Shown here: positions 8,975 to 17,456 of the stretch, piece after piece
Numbering within the stretch: position 1 is the first letter of the stretch
How the letters are laid out: every line of letters starts with the position of its first letter
Assembly (NCBI RefSeq): GCF_011927625.1
Contig: NZ_JAATIZ010000002.1
Location: 248,001 to 312,000 of the forward strand
Length of the DNA: 64,000 nt
From: Paenalcaligenes hominis
GTDB taxonomy: Bacteria; Pseudomonadota; Gammaproteobacteria; Burkholderiales; Burkholderiaceae_B
Direction: 5' to 3'
Translations under genes and position numbers: made by a program
Notes under the pieces: generated by a model
Databases searched by the model: none
Told to the model about the DNA's origin: nothing
The model's input: only the letters and a program-made list of their open reading frames with translations

Positions 8975-9175
8975 ATGTTAAATACGGAATTAAATATTAC
9001 CAAAGCCGATGACTTTTATGCGCATCTGATTGAGTCGCACGAAGGCCTCAGTACCAGTCAGAGCCATGCCATGAATGCTGCGCTGGTGCTAATTCTGAGT
9101 AACCATGTTGGCGACTTTGAGCTCATCAAAGAAGCCATAGCACGCGCGCGCCGTACCGCAGAGCTAAGCGACTAA
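8975..9175 (+). CDS. DUF2783 domain protein
   Basis: A 66-residue soluble protein starting MLNTELNITKADDFY and ending TAELSD, recognised as the small DUF2783 family found beside FAD monooxygenases in Burkholderiales. It is predicted to be mostly helical, with a His/Asn-rich middle (SHEGLSTSQSHAMNAAL) and no signal peptide. It begins 14 bases after the monooxygenase stop with an AAGGA site upstream, so it is the third gene of the operon. The last 4 bases overlap the end of the convergent PAP2 gene. A role as accessory subunit to the monooxygenase is inference from conserved position. Confidence 0.8.
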   Translation: MLNTELNITKADDFYAHLIESHEGLSTSQSHAMNAALVLILSNHVGDFELIKEAIARARRTAELSD

Positions 9176-9876
9176 TCACAGACGGGGCGTAACTGCCCCG
9201 CTTTTTTTAACTCGGGCGCAAACCATATACTTGCAAATAACCAAATACAGGCTTGAGACCAGAGCACTTGGCTTAGGCTGTGATAGCCTTGCATAATACG
9301 TAAATAACCAAAACCAAAACCCAACAAAAGCGCTAGGCCTACGCCTAACCAACGCCGTTGTGCGTTACCTTGTACCCAACCTAAGTAATACACCGCAATA
9401 AAAATAAAACCACAGGTAGCATGCACGCTTGGCAACGCCCCGCCCCCTTGGGCCCAGCCCTGTGCCCAAAACGAAATGGGTACAGCCTGGTCGCCCCCAA
9501 ACTGCTCTAAGTGCATAGGGCGCGGCATAGCGGTGAATTGTTTAATCACCCCAATTGCCAGCGGTGAGCCAAAGAAAAATAACGCAATGCGTAGATACAT
9601 ACTGCGCTGTGCCAAGGATGCCTTGACTAGCCCATAGGCTGCCCAGACAAAAGCACCACCAAAGGGAATAAACCAAATGGCATATTTACCAAAAAAATAC
9701 ACCAACGGTTGGGTGGCATAAATGAACTGCTGTGAGCTGGCTTCAAAATACTGAGCTGAGAGCGCTAAGTCTAGAGGTTGGTATTGCCACCATCCCGCTA
9801 GCCCAGCTAACAACACAAAAATCAGCACCGTATGAAAACTGTAATAGCGACCTAATTCTGAATTAAAAAAACACAT
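9172..9876 (-). CDS. PAP2-family membrane phosphatase
   Basis: A 234-residue integral membrane protein with about six hydrophobic segments and the PAP2 phosphatase motifs in order: KQFTAMPRP (motif 1), PSVHATCG (motif 2, with Ser-Val-His in place of Ser-Gly-His) and RIMQGYHSLSQ (motif 3). In motif 3 the usual Asp four residues after the His is Gln. Such enzymes dephosphorylate undecaprenyl or other lipid phosphates, or lipid A, at the periplasmic face. Its start is 7 bases from the upstream FAD oxidase stop, so the two are probably co-transcribed. Its 3' end contains the opposite-strand terminator. The substrate is not determinable. Confidence 0.8.
   Translation of the reverse strand: MCFFNSELGRYYSFHTVLIFVLLAGLAGWWQYQPLDLALSAQYFEASSQQFIYATQPLVYFFGKYAIWFIPFGGAFVWAAYGLVKASLAQRSMYLRIALFFFGSPLAIGVIKQFTAMPRPMHLEQFGGDQAVPISFWAQGWAQGGGALPSVHATCGFIFIAVYYLGWVQGNAQRRWLGVGLALLLGFGFGYLRIMQGYHSLSQVLWSQACIWLFASIWFAPELKKAGQLRPVCD
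9183..9208 (+). terminator. Plus-strand terminator inside the PAP2 gene
   Basis: CGGGGC pairs with GCCCCG around a 6-base loop, followed by C and seven T residues. It starts 8 bases after the DUF2783 stop and should end the MBL-monooxygenase-DUF2783 transcript. The same bases encode the C-terminal residues of the convergent PAP2 protein. Confidence 0.85.
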
Positions 9877-9883
9877 ACAACGA

Positions 9884-11311
9884 TTACTTGGGTAAGGAGT
9901 CAGCCAGTAATTTACCGGGATTCATTAAATTGAGTGGATCTAGCGCTTGTTTGATTTGACGCATTAACGCGAGCTCGACAGGGTCTTGGTATAACACCAA
10001 CCAATCCCGTTTTAGTTGACCAATACCATGCTCGGCGCTGAGCGTGCCTTGTACACGCTGCAACTGGTCGAAAACAATTTTATAGATGGCTTTTTCAAAA
10101 CTCAGTACCTCCGCTTCGGTATAGCGCCCCTTAGCGACGTTGTAGTGCAAGTTGCCGTCACCAAGATGACCAAAGATCACATGTTCTACACCAGGATAAG
10201 CGGCTTGAATTTGGGCATTAGTTTGCGTAACAAAATCAGCCACCTCGGAAACAGGGACCCCAATATCATGCTTGACACTTTTACCTAACACTTTTTCTGC
10301 TAGAGGAATACTTTCCCGTAAATGCCAGAGCTCTTGGCTTTGCCGCGTGTTTTCCGCAATGATCACATCTAGCGCTAGGTCCTGCTCTAGAGCCTGACCT
10401 AGCACCTCTTCAAGCCGCTGCCGTGCATGCAATTCACTTTCGTTGTCGGATAATTCGATTAAAACGAACCACGGCGCCTGGGCGGCCTCGCCACTGAATG
10501 CAAGCCGTTGTTCGGGAAAGCACTGCACGACCGCCTCTAAGCAATTGTGTGCCATGACCTCAAATGCCGTTAAGCCCGCATCAAAGCCTTGACGCGCCAA
10601 GCTCAATAACTGAGCCGCCGCCTCAAGCGAACGAACTGCCACTAACGCTGTATTTTGTGCAACGGGCACCGGATACAGCTTTAACGTTGCGGCAGTAATG
10701 ATGCCAAGCGTACCCTCGCTGCCTATGAATAAACTGCATAAATCGTAACCAGTATTGTCTTTACGTAAGCCACGCAAGCCATGCCAAATTTGGCCATCAG
10801 CCGTTACGACCTCGAGGCCTAGCGCTAAGTCGCGCGCATTGCCATAGCGCAGCACCTGTGTTCCACCCGCGTTGGTGGCTAAATTGCCGCCAATGGTGCA
10901 ACTGCCTTCGGCAGCTAAGCTTAAAGGAAATAAGCGCTGATGCGCAGCGGCATAGTCTTGAACCTGTTGCAAAATACAACCTGCCTCGACCACAATAGTG
11001 TCATTAGCCGTATCAATACTGCGGATTTGGTTAAGGCGTAATAAAGATAAAATCAGCACCGGTTCAACACTTGGGGTAGCACCGCCACATAAACTGGTAT
11101 TGCCCCCTTGGGGTAAAAGGGGCAAGCGCTGTTCATTTGCCCACCGTACCACCGCCGCTACCTCGGCCGTAGACCCAGGGCGTACCACAGCTAAGGCCTT
11201 ACCACTGAATCGACCACGCCAATCCGTCACATACGGAGCCGTTTGCTCACCAACGAGTACGTGATCTGCCCCTACTATATCCACCAAGCCATCTAGCTTC
11301 ATCATGGTCAT
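9884..11311 (-). CDS. GlcD-like FAD-binding 2-hydroxyacid oxidoreductase
   Basis: A 475-residue flavoprotein of the GlcD/D-lactate dehydrogenase/D-2-hydroxyglutarate dehydrogenase group. The PCMH-type FAD domain spans about residues 35-215 (PQGGNTSLCGGATPS at 68-81, IGGNLATNAGG further on) and the FAD-oxidase C domain follows. The C-terminus carries HLGDGNLHYN and the closing GTLSAEHGIGQLK...NPGKLL pattern of the family. There is no iron-sulfur partner (GlcE/GlcF) next to it, which favours a single-subunit D-2-hydroxyacid dehydrogenase. It is divergent from the phosphomannomutase gene and lies directly upstream of the PAP2 gene. Confidence 0.85.
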   Translation of the reverse strand: MTMMKLDGLVDIVGADHVLVGEQTAPYVTDWRGRFSGKALAVVRPGSTAEVAAVVRWANEQRLPLLPQGGNTSLCGGATPSVEPVLILSLLRLNQIRSIDTANDTIVVEAGCILQQVQDYAAAHQRLFPLSLAAEGSCTIGGNLATNAGGTQVLRYGNARDLALGLEVVTADGQIWHGLRGLRKDNTGYDLCSLFIGSEGTLGIITAATLKLYPVPVAQNTALVAVRSLEAAAQLLSLARQGFDAGLTAFEVMAHNCLEAVVQCFPEQRLAFSGEAAQAPWFVLIELSDNESELHARQRLEEVLGQALEQDLALDVIIAENTRQSQELWHLRESIPLAEKVLGKSVKHDIGVPVSEVADFVTQTNAQIQAAYPGVEHVIFGHLGDGNLHYNVAKGRYTEAEVLSFEKAIYKIVFDQLQRVQGTLSAEHGIGQLKRDWLVLYQDPVELALMRQIKQALDPLNLMNPGKLLADSLPK

Positions 11312-11410
11312 TCCTCTTTGCTATGTGTTAGGTAGTGCACTTTGCCGCTGCAACCTATCTGTGAATCGGCGATAATACGAATTATTCATTTTAATCATGG
11401 AGTCTGCTGC

Positions 11411-12793
11411 ATGACCACCGCTTTACCTGCTTCAGTATTTAAAGCCTACGACATTCGGGGTATTGTTCCAACTCAACTGAATGCCGATTTCGCATTCAAG
11501 TTAGGCTACGCCTTAGGCACTCAAGCGGCATTGGCGCTTGTGCCTGCTATTGTGGTGGGCTACGACGGGCGTCATAGCAGCCCTGAATTGGGTGAAGCCT
11601 TAATGCAAGGTATAGAACGCGCCGGTGTTAACACCATTCATATTGGTCTGGCACCAACACCGCTTGTTTATTACGCGGCCAACATGCTGCATACATTAAG
11701 CGCCGTCGCTATCACTGGCAGTCATAACCCACCCGAATACAACGGCTTTAAAATGATGATGGCGGGCAAAACGCTGTATGGCGATGACATTCAACAGCTT
11801 TACCAGCTCATGCTGAATCCTGTTCCTGTTGCCAATCAACCAGGTCAGCGCATCGAGCAAAGCATCACTCAAAACTACATCAATGAAATTCAAAGTAGTA
11901 TTCATCTTGCGCGCCCCATGCGGGTGGCCGTGGACTGCGGGAACGGGGTTGCTGGTGCAGTAGCTCGCCAACTCTTTGATGCCCTAGGGTGTGAAACAGA
12001 TATTTTATTTGAAGAAGTAGACGGTAACTTTCCTAACCACCACCCCGACCCCGCCGACCCCGACAATCTGGTGGATTTAATCCGTCACGTCCAAGAGCAC
12101 GATTTTGAGTTGGGGTTGGCGTTTGATGGTGATGGCGATCGTTTAGGAGTAGTCACACGCAATGGTGAAATCATCTGGCCTGACCGTCAACTGATTTTAT
12201 ACGCCCAAGACATCCTCACCCGACGCCCAGGCGAGACCATTATTTTTGATGTGAAGTGCAGTCGTCATGTTGCCCTCGCCATTAAACAAGCCGGTGGCAC
12301 ACCGTTGATGTGGCAAACGGGCCATTCATTGATTAAAGCAAAACTCGCTGAAACCAATGCCCCCTTAGCGGGTGAGATGAGTGGCCACACTTTCTTTAAA
12401 GAGCGCTGGTATGGCTTTGATGACGGCCTCTATACGGCGGCACGTTTATTGGAAATTTTGTCACGCTATCAAGACCCCAGCGCGGTGCTTGAGGCATTGC
12501 CTAAAGACGTGTCTACCCCCGAGCTCAAGCTAGAAATGAATGAAGGCGAGCCCCACGCTTTTGTAGAGCGCCTCATTAACGAAGGCCAGTTCCCAAGCGC
12601 TAAAGAGCACATCACCATTGATGGCATACGTGCTGAATACGAAGACGGGTTTGGTTTAGCGCGTGCTTCTAATACTACCCCTGTAGTGGTGTTACGTTTT
12701 GAGGCACAAAACGAGGCTGCTTTAGCCCGAATCCAACAGGAATTTAAAGCAGCCATTCATCAACTTAGACCCGATTTAACGCTACCGTTTTAA
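11411..12793 (+). CDS. Phosphomannomutase/phosphoglucomutase
   Basis: An AlgC/ManB-type alpha-D-phosphohexomutase of 460 residues interconverting hexose 1- and 6-phosphates for nucleotide-sugar synthesis. The phospho-accepting Ser104 lies in ITGSHNPPEYNG, the Mg-binding loop DGDGDR near residues 238-243, the sugar-specificity loop GEMSGHT near 321 and the C-terminal phosphate-binding SNTTP. The start MTTALPASVFKAYDIRG has GGAG nine bases upstream and fits the family N-terminus; an in-frame extension upstream is unlikely. It is convergent with the glycan operon, for which it may supply precursors. Confidence 0.92.
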   Translation: MTTALPASVFKAYDIRGIVPTQLNADFAFKLGYALGTQAALALVPAIVVGYDGRHSSPELGEALMQGIERAGVNTIHIGLAPTPLVYYAANMLHTLSAVAITGSHNPPEYNGFKMMMAGKTLYGDDIQQLYQLMLNPVPVANQPGQRIEQSITQNYINEIQSSIHLARPMRVAVDCGNGVAGAVARQLFDALGCETDILFEEVDGNFPNHHPDPADPDNLVDLIRHVQEHDFELGLAFDGDGDRLGVVTRNGEIIWPDRQLILYAQDILTRRPGETIIFDVKCSRHVALAIKQAGGTPLMWQTGHSLIKAKLAETNAPLAGEMSGHTFFKERWYGFDDGLYTAARLLEILSRYQDPSAVLEALPKDVSTPELKLEMNEGEPHAFVERLINEGQFPSAKEHITIDGIRAEYEDGFGLARASNTTPVVVLRFEAQNEAALARIQQEFKAAIHQLRPDLTLPF

Positions 12794-12807
12794 CTGTTCA
12801 CGCTATT

Positions 12808-12837
12808 CAGGTGGCACGCACTCGGTAGTGCCACCTG
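12808..12837. terminator. Hairpin between convergent genes
   Basis: A perfect 10-bp inverted repeat CAGGTGGCAC/GTGCCACCTG with a 10-base loop lies in the 49 bases between the mutase and the glycan operon. There is no immediate T-run on either side, only an AT-rich stretch to the right, so terminator function is likely but not clear-cut. Confidence 0.5.
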
Positions 12838-12842
12838 ATAAC

Positions 12843-15158
12843 TTAATTATTTTTAGCCAGGTACCCATATAAGCGTAAATGGGTATCAATAACCGTATTA
12901 ATATCAAAAGCGCGCTCAGCCAAATCGCGACCGGCACGCCCAAACTGTTGGCGCATCGCCTTATTTTTAGCCAGCGTTAATATGGCCTCATACAAGGCAT
13001 CAGCGTCTTGCGCAGGCACCAAAAGCCCCGTCACATTTGCTTCGATGGCATCTCTGCACCCAGGCACATCGGTGGTGACTACAGCTCGTCCACACGCTGC
13101 CGCCTCAATCAGTGACTTAGGCAGGCCTTCGCGATACGACGGCAACACCGCAATGTGCGACTTGTGATAGAGCTCTGCAATATTTGTTTGCTCGCCCAGC
13201 CACTGGATTACGCCGGATTGATGCCATTGCGTCATTTGCTCGGCAGTGACGGAAGCCGGATTGCCTTTATCAGGGCTACCCGCTATTTGCCAAACCACCG
13301 CCTCGCCTGCAGCTTGGCTTTTTTGGGCAGCGGTAATGAACTCGTGAATACCCTTATCCAGCAGGAGCCTTGAGACCATTAAGGCCACAGGGGGGCCATC
13401 GGGCTCGGGGACATAATTAAACGTATCTAGATCCACCCCTGAACCGCGTATTAATACCGCTTGTTCGCTTCGTACTGCCCCCGCATTTAGCAATACATCG
13501 CGATCGTTACTATTTTGAAAAATAACGCGACTACGAGGGTGTTTTAAGGCTAAGCCATAAAGGCGCAATGCCAGCCAACGCATGAGCCCACCGCGCTCGT
13601 TGGTAAAGATATAGCCTAAACCTGACACAGCAGCTAAAAAGCCTGGAACGCGCGCTAAACGTGCCGCAATCCCCCCGTATAAAACGGGCTTGATGGTAAC
13701 CGCATGCACTACCTGTGGCTGGACACGTTTAAATAAGCGATAAATAGCCCAAATGCTGCGCAATTCAGCCAAAGGGTTTTTGCCACTGCGACTTAAGGGC
13801 AAACGATGATGAATAAAGCCTAACTCGCGGATTCGAGCTACCGCCGACCCATCCATGGTGGCAACTTGGACAGTAAAGCCTGCTTTTTTGGCTGCAATGG
13901 CTAAAGGTAGACGATGGGAGACAAAAAATGCCGGGTTATTGACTACGTACAGCAACAACGGCCCTTGACCTGAGGCAGTAACAGACCGTGTAGCGTCATG
14001 TGTCTGATTTAGCATGTCATGCCAGAGCTTTTCGTAGCTCTCAACCATGGTGCTTAGACTATAACGTTGCGCCACACGCTGGGCGGCTCGATCAAGCTGT
14101 GCCGCAAGAGCAGGCTCAGCGATCAACTGTAGGGCTTTTTCTATGCCAGCGGCCAATGCCTGTGCATTGCGGGGAGGCACAACAATACCTTCTTCAGCCA
14201 CAATACGGGCAGCATCGCCGACATCCGTCACTACACACAAGGCCCGAGACACCATGGCTTCGCACACCACATTGGGGAAGCCCTCGGCTTTACTGGATAA
14301 AACATGAATATCCGTGGCCGCCATTATGACTGGGACATCATCACGCCGTCCCAGTAATGTGATGCGATCATGCAGCCCCTCTTGGGTAATCAAGCGCATC
14401 AGCTCGGCGTTGTCGTTGTCTATGCCATCGCCCACCAACACCGCATGCCAAACTGTGCCGGCGCGCTTTAGCCGGCCCAACGCCGACAGTAAATTAGGAT
14501 GATCTTTTAATGGATTCCAGCGTCCTACTGTTAATAGCATGGGGGTTTCGGGCGCTATACCTAGTTGTGCTCGTAATGCCGCAGCACGCTCGGGCTGAGG
14601 ATGCCATTGACTTAAATCGTAGCCATTGGGTATGACACGCATTTTTTCCGCCTTGTAGCCCCACTGTTTGTGCCTACGTGCGGCATTTTCTGCACACGCC
14701 ACAATTTGCTGAGGGAGCCAACCCGATACCTTGGCACACAACGAGGCCACAGCACGGGCTTTCAGGCTGCTGTGATGCAAGTTTTCCCCTGAGTTTCGTA
14801 TGCCCCATGCAATGGTTTTAATACCCACACTGCGTGCGGCTAAGCCTCCGAGTAAATCGGCGTGATACATCCACGTTTGCACCACATCCGGCTGCAGTTT
14901 TTTTAATAAACGCCGTAACGCCCACCACCCCGTCAGTAGCTTCACGCCTTTCATATGCAAACAATGCACATCAACATGGGCTTGCTGCAATCGCTCACCA
15001 AACACCCCTGCATCACTCATTGATATGACTATATGTTGAGTTTGCGTCTGCTTAGCGGTTACAAGGCGATAGAGTACGGTTTCGGCCCCACCTTGACCCA
15101 GACCAGAAATAATATGCACTACCACTAACGGAGAGGGCGTTGTCGCTTCGGTTTTCAT
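12843..15158 (-). CDS. Fused tandem GT4 glycosyltransferase
   Basis: A 771-residue protein made of two complete GT-B (GT4) glycosyltransferases. Domain 1 is about residues 10-384 (GLGQGGAETVLYRL start; EX7E motif EGFPNVVCE at 292-300). A linker of about 15 residues leads to domain 2 (about 400-771), which begins LLYVVNNPAFFVSHRLPLA and has its own EX7E motif EGLPKSLIE. The second half resembles PglA-like transferases. The ATG was chosen because AGGA precedes it; an upstream in-frame ATG would overlap the previous gene. No signal peptide is present, so it acts at the cytoplasmic face. It is last in the seven-gene glycan operon and should add two sugars. Confidence 0.88.
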   Translation of the reverse strand: MKTEATTPSPLVVVHIISGLGQGGAETVLYRLVTAKQTQTQHIVISMSDAGVFGERLQQAHVDVHCLHMKGVKLLTGWWALRRLLKKLQPDVVQTWMYHADLLGGLAARSVGIKTIAWGIRNSGENLHHSSLKARAVASLCAKVSGWLPQQIVACAENAARRHKQWGYKAEKMRVIPNGYDLSQWHPQPERAAALRAQLGIAPETPMLLTVGRWNPLKDHPNLLSALGRLKRAGTVWHAVLVGDGIDNDNAELMRLITQEGLHDRITLLGRRDDVPVIMAATDIHVLSSKAEGFPNVVCEAMVSRALCVVTDVGDAARIVAEEGIVVPPRNAQALAAGIEKALQLIAEPALAAQLDRAAQRVAQRYSLSTMVESYEKLWHDMLNQTHDATRSVTASGQGPLLLYVVNNPAFFVSHRLPLAIAAKKAGFTVQVATMDGSAVARIRELGFIHHRLPLSRSGKNPLAELRSIWAIYRLFKRVQPQVVHAVTIKPVLYGGIAARLARVPGFLAAVSGLGYIFTNERGGLMRWLALRLYGLALKHPRSRVIFQNSNDRDVLLNAGAVRSEQAVLIRGSGVDLDTFNYVPEPDGPPVALMVSRLLLDKGIHEFITAAQKSQAAGEAVVWQIAGSPDKGNPASVTAEQMTQWHQSGVIQWLGEQTNIAELYHKSHIAVLPSYREGLPKSLIEAAACGRAVVTTDVPGCRDAIEANVTGLLVPAQDADALYEAILTLAKNKAMRQQFGRAGRDLAERAFDINTVIDTHLRLYGYLAKNN

Positions 15159-15166
15159 GAGGATTC

Positions 15167-16285
15167 CTATGACTGAACTTTCACACCGGCCTGCTGAAAG
15201 ACCTGATCCCATTGGGCGAGGATCGCTGCCATACCATAGCGCTCACGCACAGAAGCGGCTGCACGCAACCCCAGTACCCCACGCAATCTGGAGTCAGCCA
15301 TTAACTCGCTTAGTGCCTGCTCTAGCGCAGTGGGGTCATGCAGTGGCACTAATACAGCGTCCCTGCCTTCGCTAGACAGCTCTTTAGGTCCGCTAGGACA
15401 ATCTACCGTAACACAGGGCAATCCTAAGGTCATGGCCTCTAGCAGCACATTAGGAAAACCTTCGTAAGCAGAAGTGAGCACAAACAGTTGGGCTTGTTGT
15501 AACTGCTGCCACGGCTCTGGCGTTTTACCTGGTAAGAACACTCGATCTTTTAAGCCGACGAGTTCGGCACGCTGCTCAAGCTTGGCACGTTCTGGCCCCT
15601 CGCCATAAATATGCAGACTCCACTCTGGAAATTGCTCTGCAATCATGCCAAAAGCTTGGATTAACTGCTCAAACTGTTTAGCGGGCACCAAACGCCCCAT
15701 CGCCACTAGCTGACACGCTTTGGTTTTTTCTACCTGATGTGCCATAGGTGTTACGGCTAGCTCTGGCGGGATGGGATTGGGTAGGACCGCCAGCTCGCCC
15801 AACTGAGGCTCGGCCTTTTTAAAGGCATGGGCAGCATCTTGAGTCTGTACGACCACACGCGCGGCACGTGGATATAGCCGGCGTCGTAATGCTTTTAGTT
15901 GTTTGCCTGCACTTTGACTAACCACCGGATTAGTACGCTCACACACCACCACAGGGGTAGGTACTCCACGCAGTGCTATCAGTACATTGACATTCACATT
16001 GGTGAGAAATGACACCACCACATCGGGCTTAACCTCGCGGTAAATACGTCGGATGGCGCGCCACTTACGTACAGGGGTTAGACCGGGAGGAAACCAGCCT
16101 AGTTGCTGACCTAATGGCGTGAACTGAACTCGACCATCTAAAGGATAAAAACTGTCTGTGGTACCTAAAAAGGTCGGTACTAAACACACCTCGTCGCCGC
16201 GCTGCACCCAAGCATTGGCCAGCTCGGCGGCAACGCGCTCGGCGCCACCTGCATTCATTGAACCCACAAAAAACAGTATTTTCAT
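15167..16285 (-). CDS. GT4 glycosyltransferase
   Basis: A 372-residue cytoplasmic GT-B enzyme. The N-terminal acceptor domain starts MKILFFVGSMNAGGAERVA, typical of PglH/PglJ-like transferases that extend lipid-linked oligosaccharides, and the C-terminal donor domain carries the EX7E motif EGFPNVLLE. It lies 7 bases after the preceding GT4 gene and 8 bases before the fused transferase. The sugar transferred and the linkage cannot be read from sequence. Confidence 0.88.
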   Translation of the reverse strand: MKILFFVGSMNAGGAERVAAELANAWVQRGDEVCLVPTFLGTTDSFYPLDGRVQFTPLGQQLGWFPPGLTPVRKWRAIRRIYREVKPDVVVSFLTNVNVNVLIALRGVPTPVVVCERTNPVVSQSAGKQLKALRRRLYPRAARVVVQTQDAAHAFKKAEPQLGELAVLPNPIPPELAVTPMAHQVEKTKACQLVAMGRLVPAKQFEQLIQAFGMIAEQFPEWSLHIYGEGPERAKLEQRAELVGLKDRVFLPGKTPEPWQQLQQAQLFVLTSAYEGFPNVLLEAMTLGLPCVTVDCPSGPKELSSEGRDAVLVPLHDPTALEQALSELMADSRLRGVLGLRAAASVRERYGMAAILAQWDQVFQQAGVKVQS

Positions 16286-16292
16286 AATGTGC

Positions 16293-17450
16293 CTAGTGAT
16301 TGCTAGAGGGTGGAGTGGTGTCTGAGGCGGGTAGCGTCTTTGTAGCTAATGGGTGGGGCAATAATCGTTCCCATTGCGCCATGACTAAAGCGGCTGAAAA
16401 ACGGTCTTTGACATCCACAGCGCGGCGCGCTAAGGCCGCGCGCTTAAGGGGCCGTGCCATTAAGTCGGATAAATGTGCTGCTAAAGCCTCTGGTTCGTCT
16501 GGGGGGTTGACCAAAATGCCATCAATATTGTCACGAATAATTTCTCTGGGTCCGGTATCGCAATCCACCGCAACCACCGGCAAACCCGCTGCCATGGCCT
16601 CGAGCAAGGTATTAGACAGCCCTTCGGTGCGTGAGCTAAGCACATACATATCGGCGTATTGGTACCACTCAGCCATATTTCCTACGCGCCCCATTAACTG
16701 AACGCGTTGGCTTAAATCGGCTTCCTGAATTTGTTGCTGCAGGCGCGGACGTTCATCGCCTTCGCCCAAAATAACCAGATCCCAATCGGGAAAATACGGC
16801 GCAATCAAAGCAAAGGCTTGAATTAATAAATCAAAGCCTTTAACGGGATGCAACCGCCCTACTGCCAATAAACGCAAGCGTTGTGCTTTACTTGGTACAG
16901 TCACCACAGGCTCTTGATTTTTTAAGGGCCAATTGACTGCATTTGGGATCACCACCACGTTGGACCCCGGAATATGATCGTGTATCCATTGTGCGGTGCC
17001 TTGGGTCAGGGCCACTACAGCATGTGCACGGGGATAGGCCCAACGACGTAATTTTTGCCAAGCCGCCGGCAATGATTGCAACGGTGGATGGGTATGCTCG
17101 GTGACTAAAACACGGCATGTCAGCCCTTTTGTGGCCATTACGGCTAAGACAGATGCTGTCGTCATCATGCCTAACACACAATCTGGCTTGTGTTTTTTGA
17201 TCAGTTTGCGCAATTTACGCACACGTTGCCAATTGGCCAAGGCCCCACGTAAACCACCGCCGCTTGCATGCGCTGTTCCCATCACATAGCGTTGCACCCC
17301 CTCGGGCAGGGGGTAAGCGTCGGTTGCTGCGGTCATTTGCGTGACTATACTGACTTGATAGCCTAAACGTAGCCAGTATGCGCTTAAATCTACCGCTACG
17401 CGCTCAGCACCACCACCCCTTAACGAGTGGATTACAATCATAATATGCAT
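16293..17450 (-). CDS. GT4 glycosyltransferase
   Basis: A 385-residue GT-B enzyme with the N-terminal signature SLRGGGAERVAVDLS, a middle nucleotide-sugar segment VGRLHPVKGFDLLIQAF and the EX7E motif EGLSNTLLE. It resembles PglJ/AmsD-type transferases. It follows the flippase gene by 6 bases, making it the first dedicated extender transferase in operon order. Its similarity to the next GT4 gene suggests an old duplication, which would need an alignment to confirm. Confidence 0.88.
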   Translation of the reverse strand: MHIMIVIHSLRGGGAERVAVDLSAYWLRLGYQVSIVTQMTAATDAYPLPEGVQRYVMGTAHASGGGLRGALANWQRVRKLRKLIKKHKPDCVLGMMTTASVLAVMATKGLTCRVLVTEHTHPPLQSLPAAWQKLRRWAYPRAHAVVALTQGTAQWIHDHIPGSNVVVIPNAVNWPLKNQEPVVTVPSKAQRLRLLAVGRLHPVKGFDLLIQAFALIAPYFPDWDLVILGEGDERPRLQQQIQEADLSQRVQLMGRVGNMAEWYQYADMYVLSSRTEGLSNTLLEAMAAGLPVVAVDCDTGPREIIRDNIDGILVNPPDEPEALAAHLSDLMARPLKRAALARRAVDVKDRFSAALVMAQWERLLPHPLATKTLPASDTTPPSSNH

Positions 17451-17456
17451 AATAAT

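Noticed and set aside
9884-11311. Glycolate oxidase operon (glcDEF)
   Set aside because: Only a GlcD-like subunit is present; no GlcE or GlcF partner flanks it.
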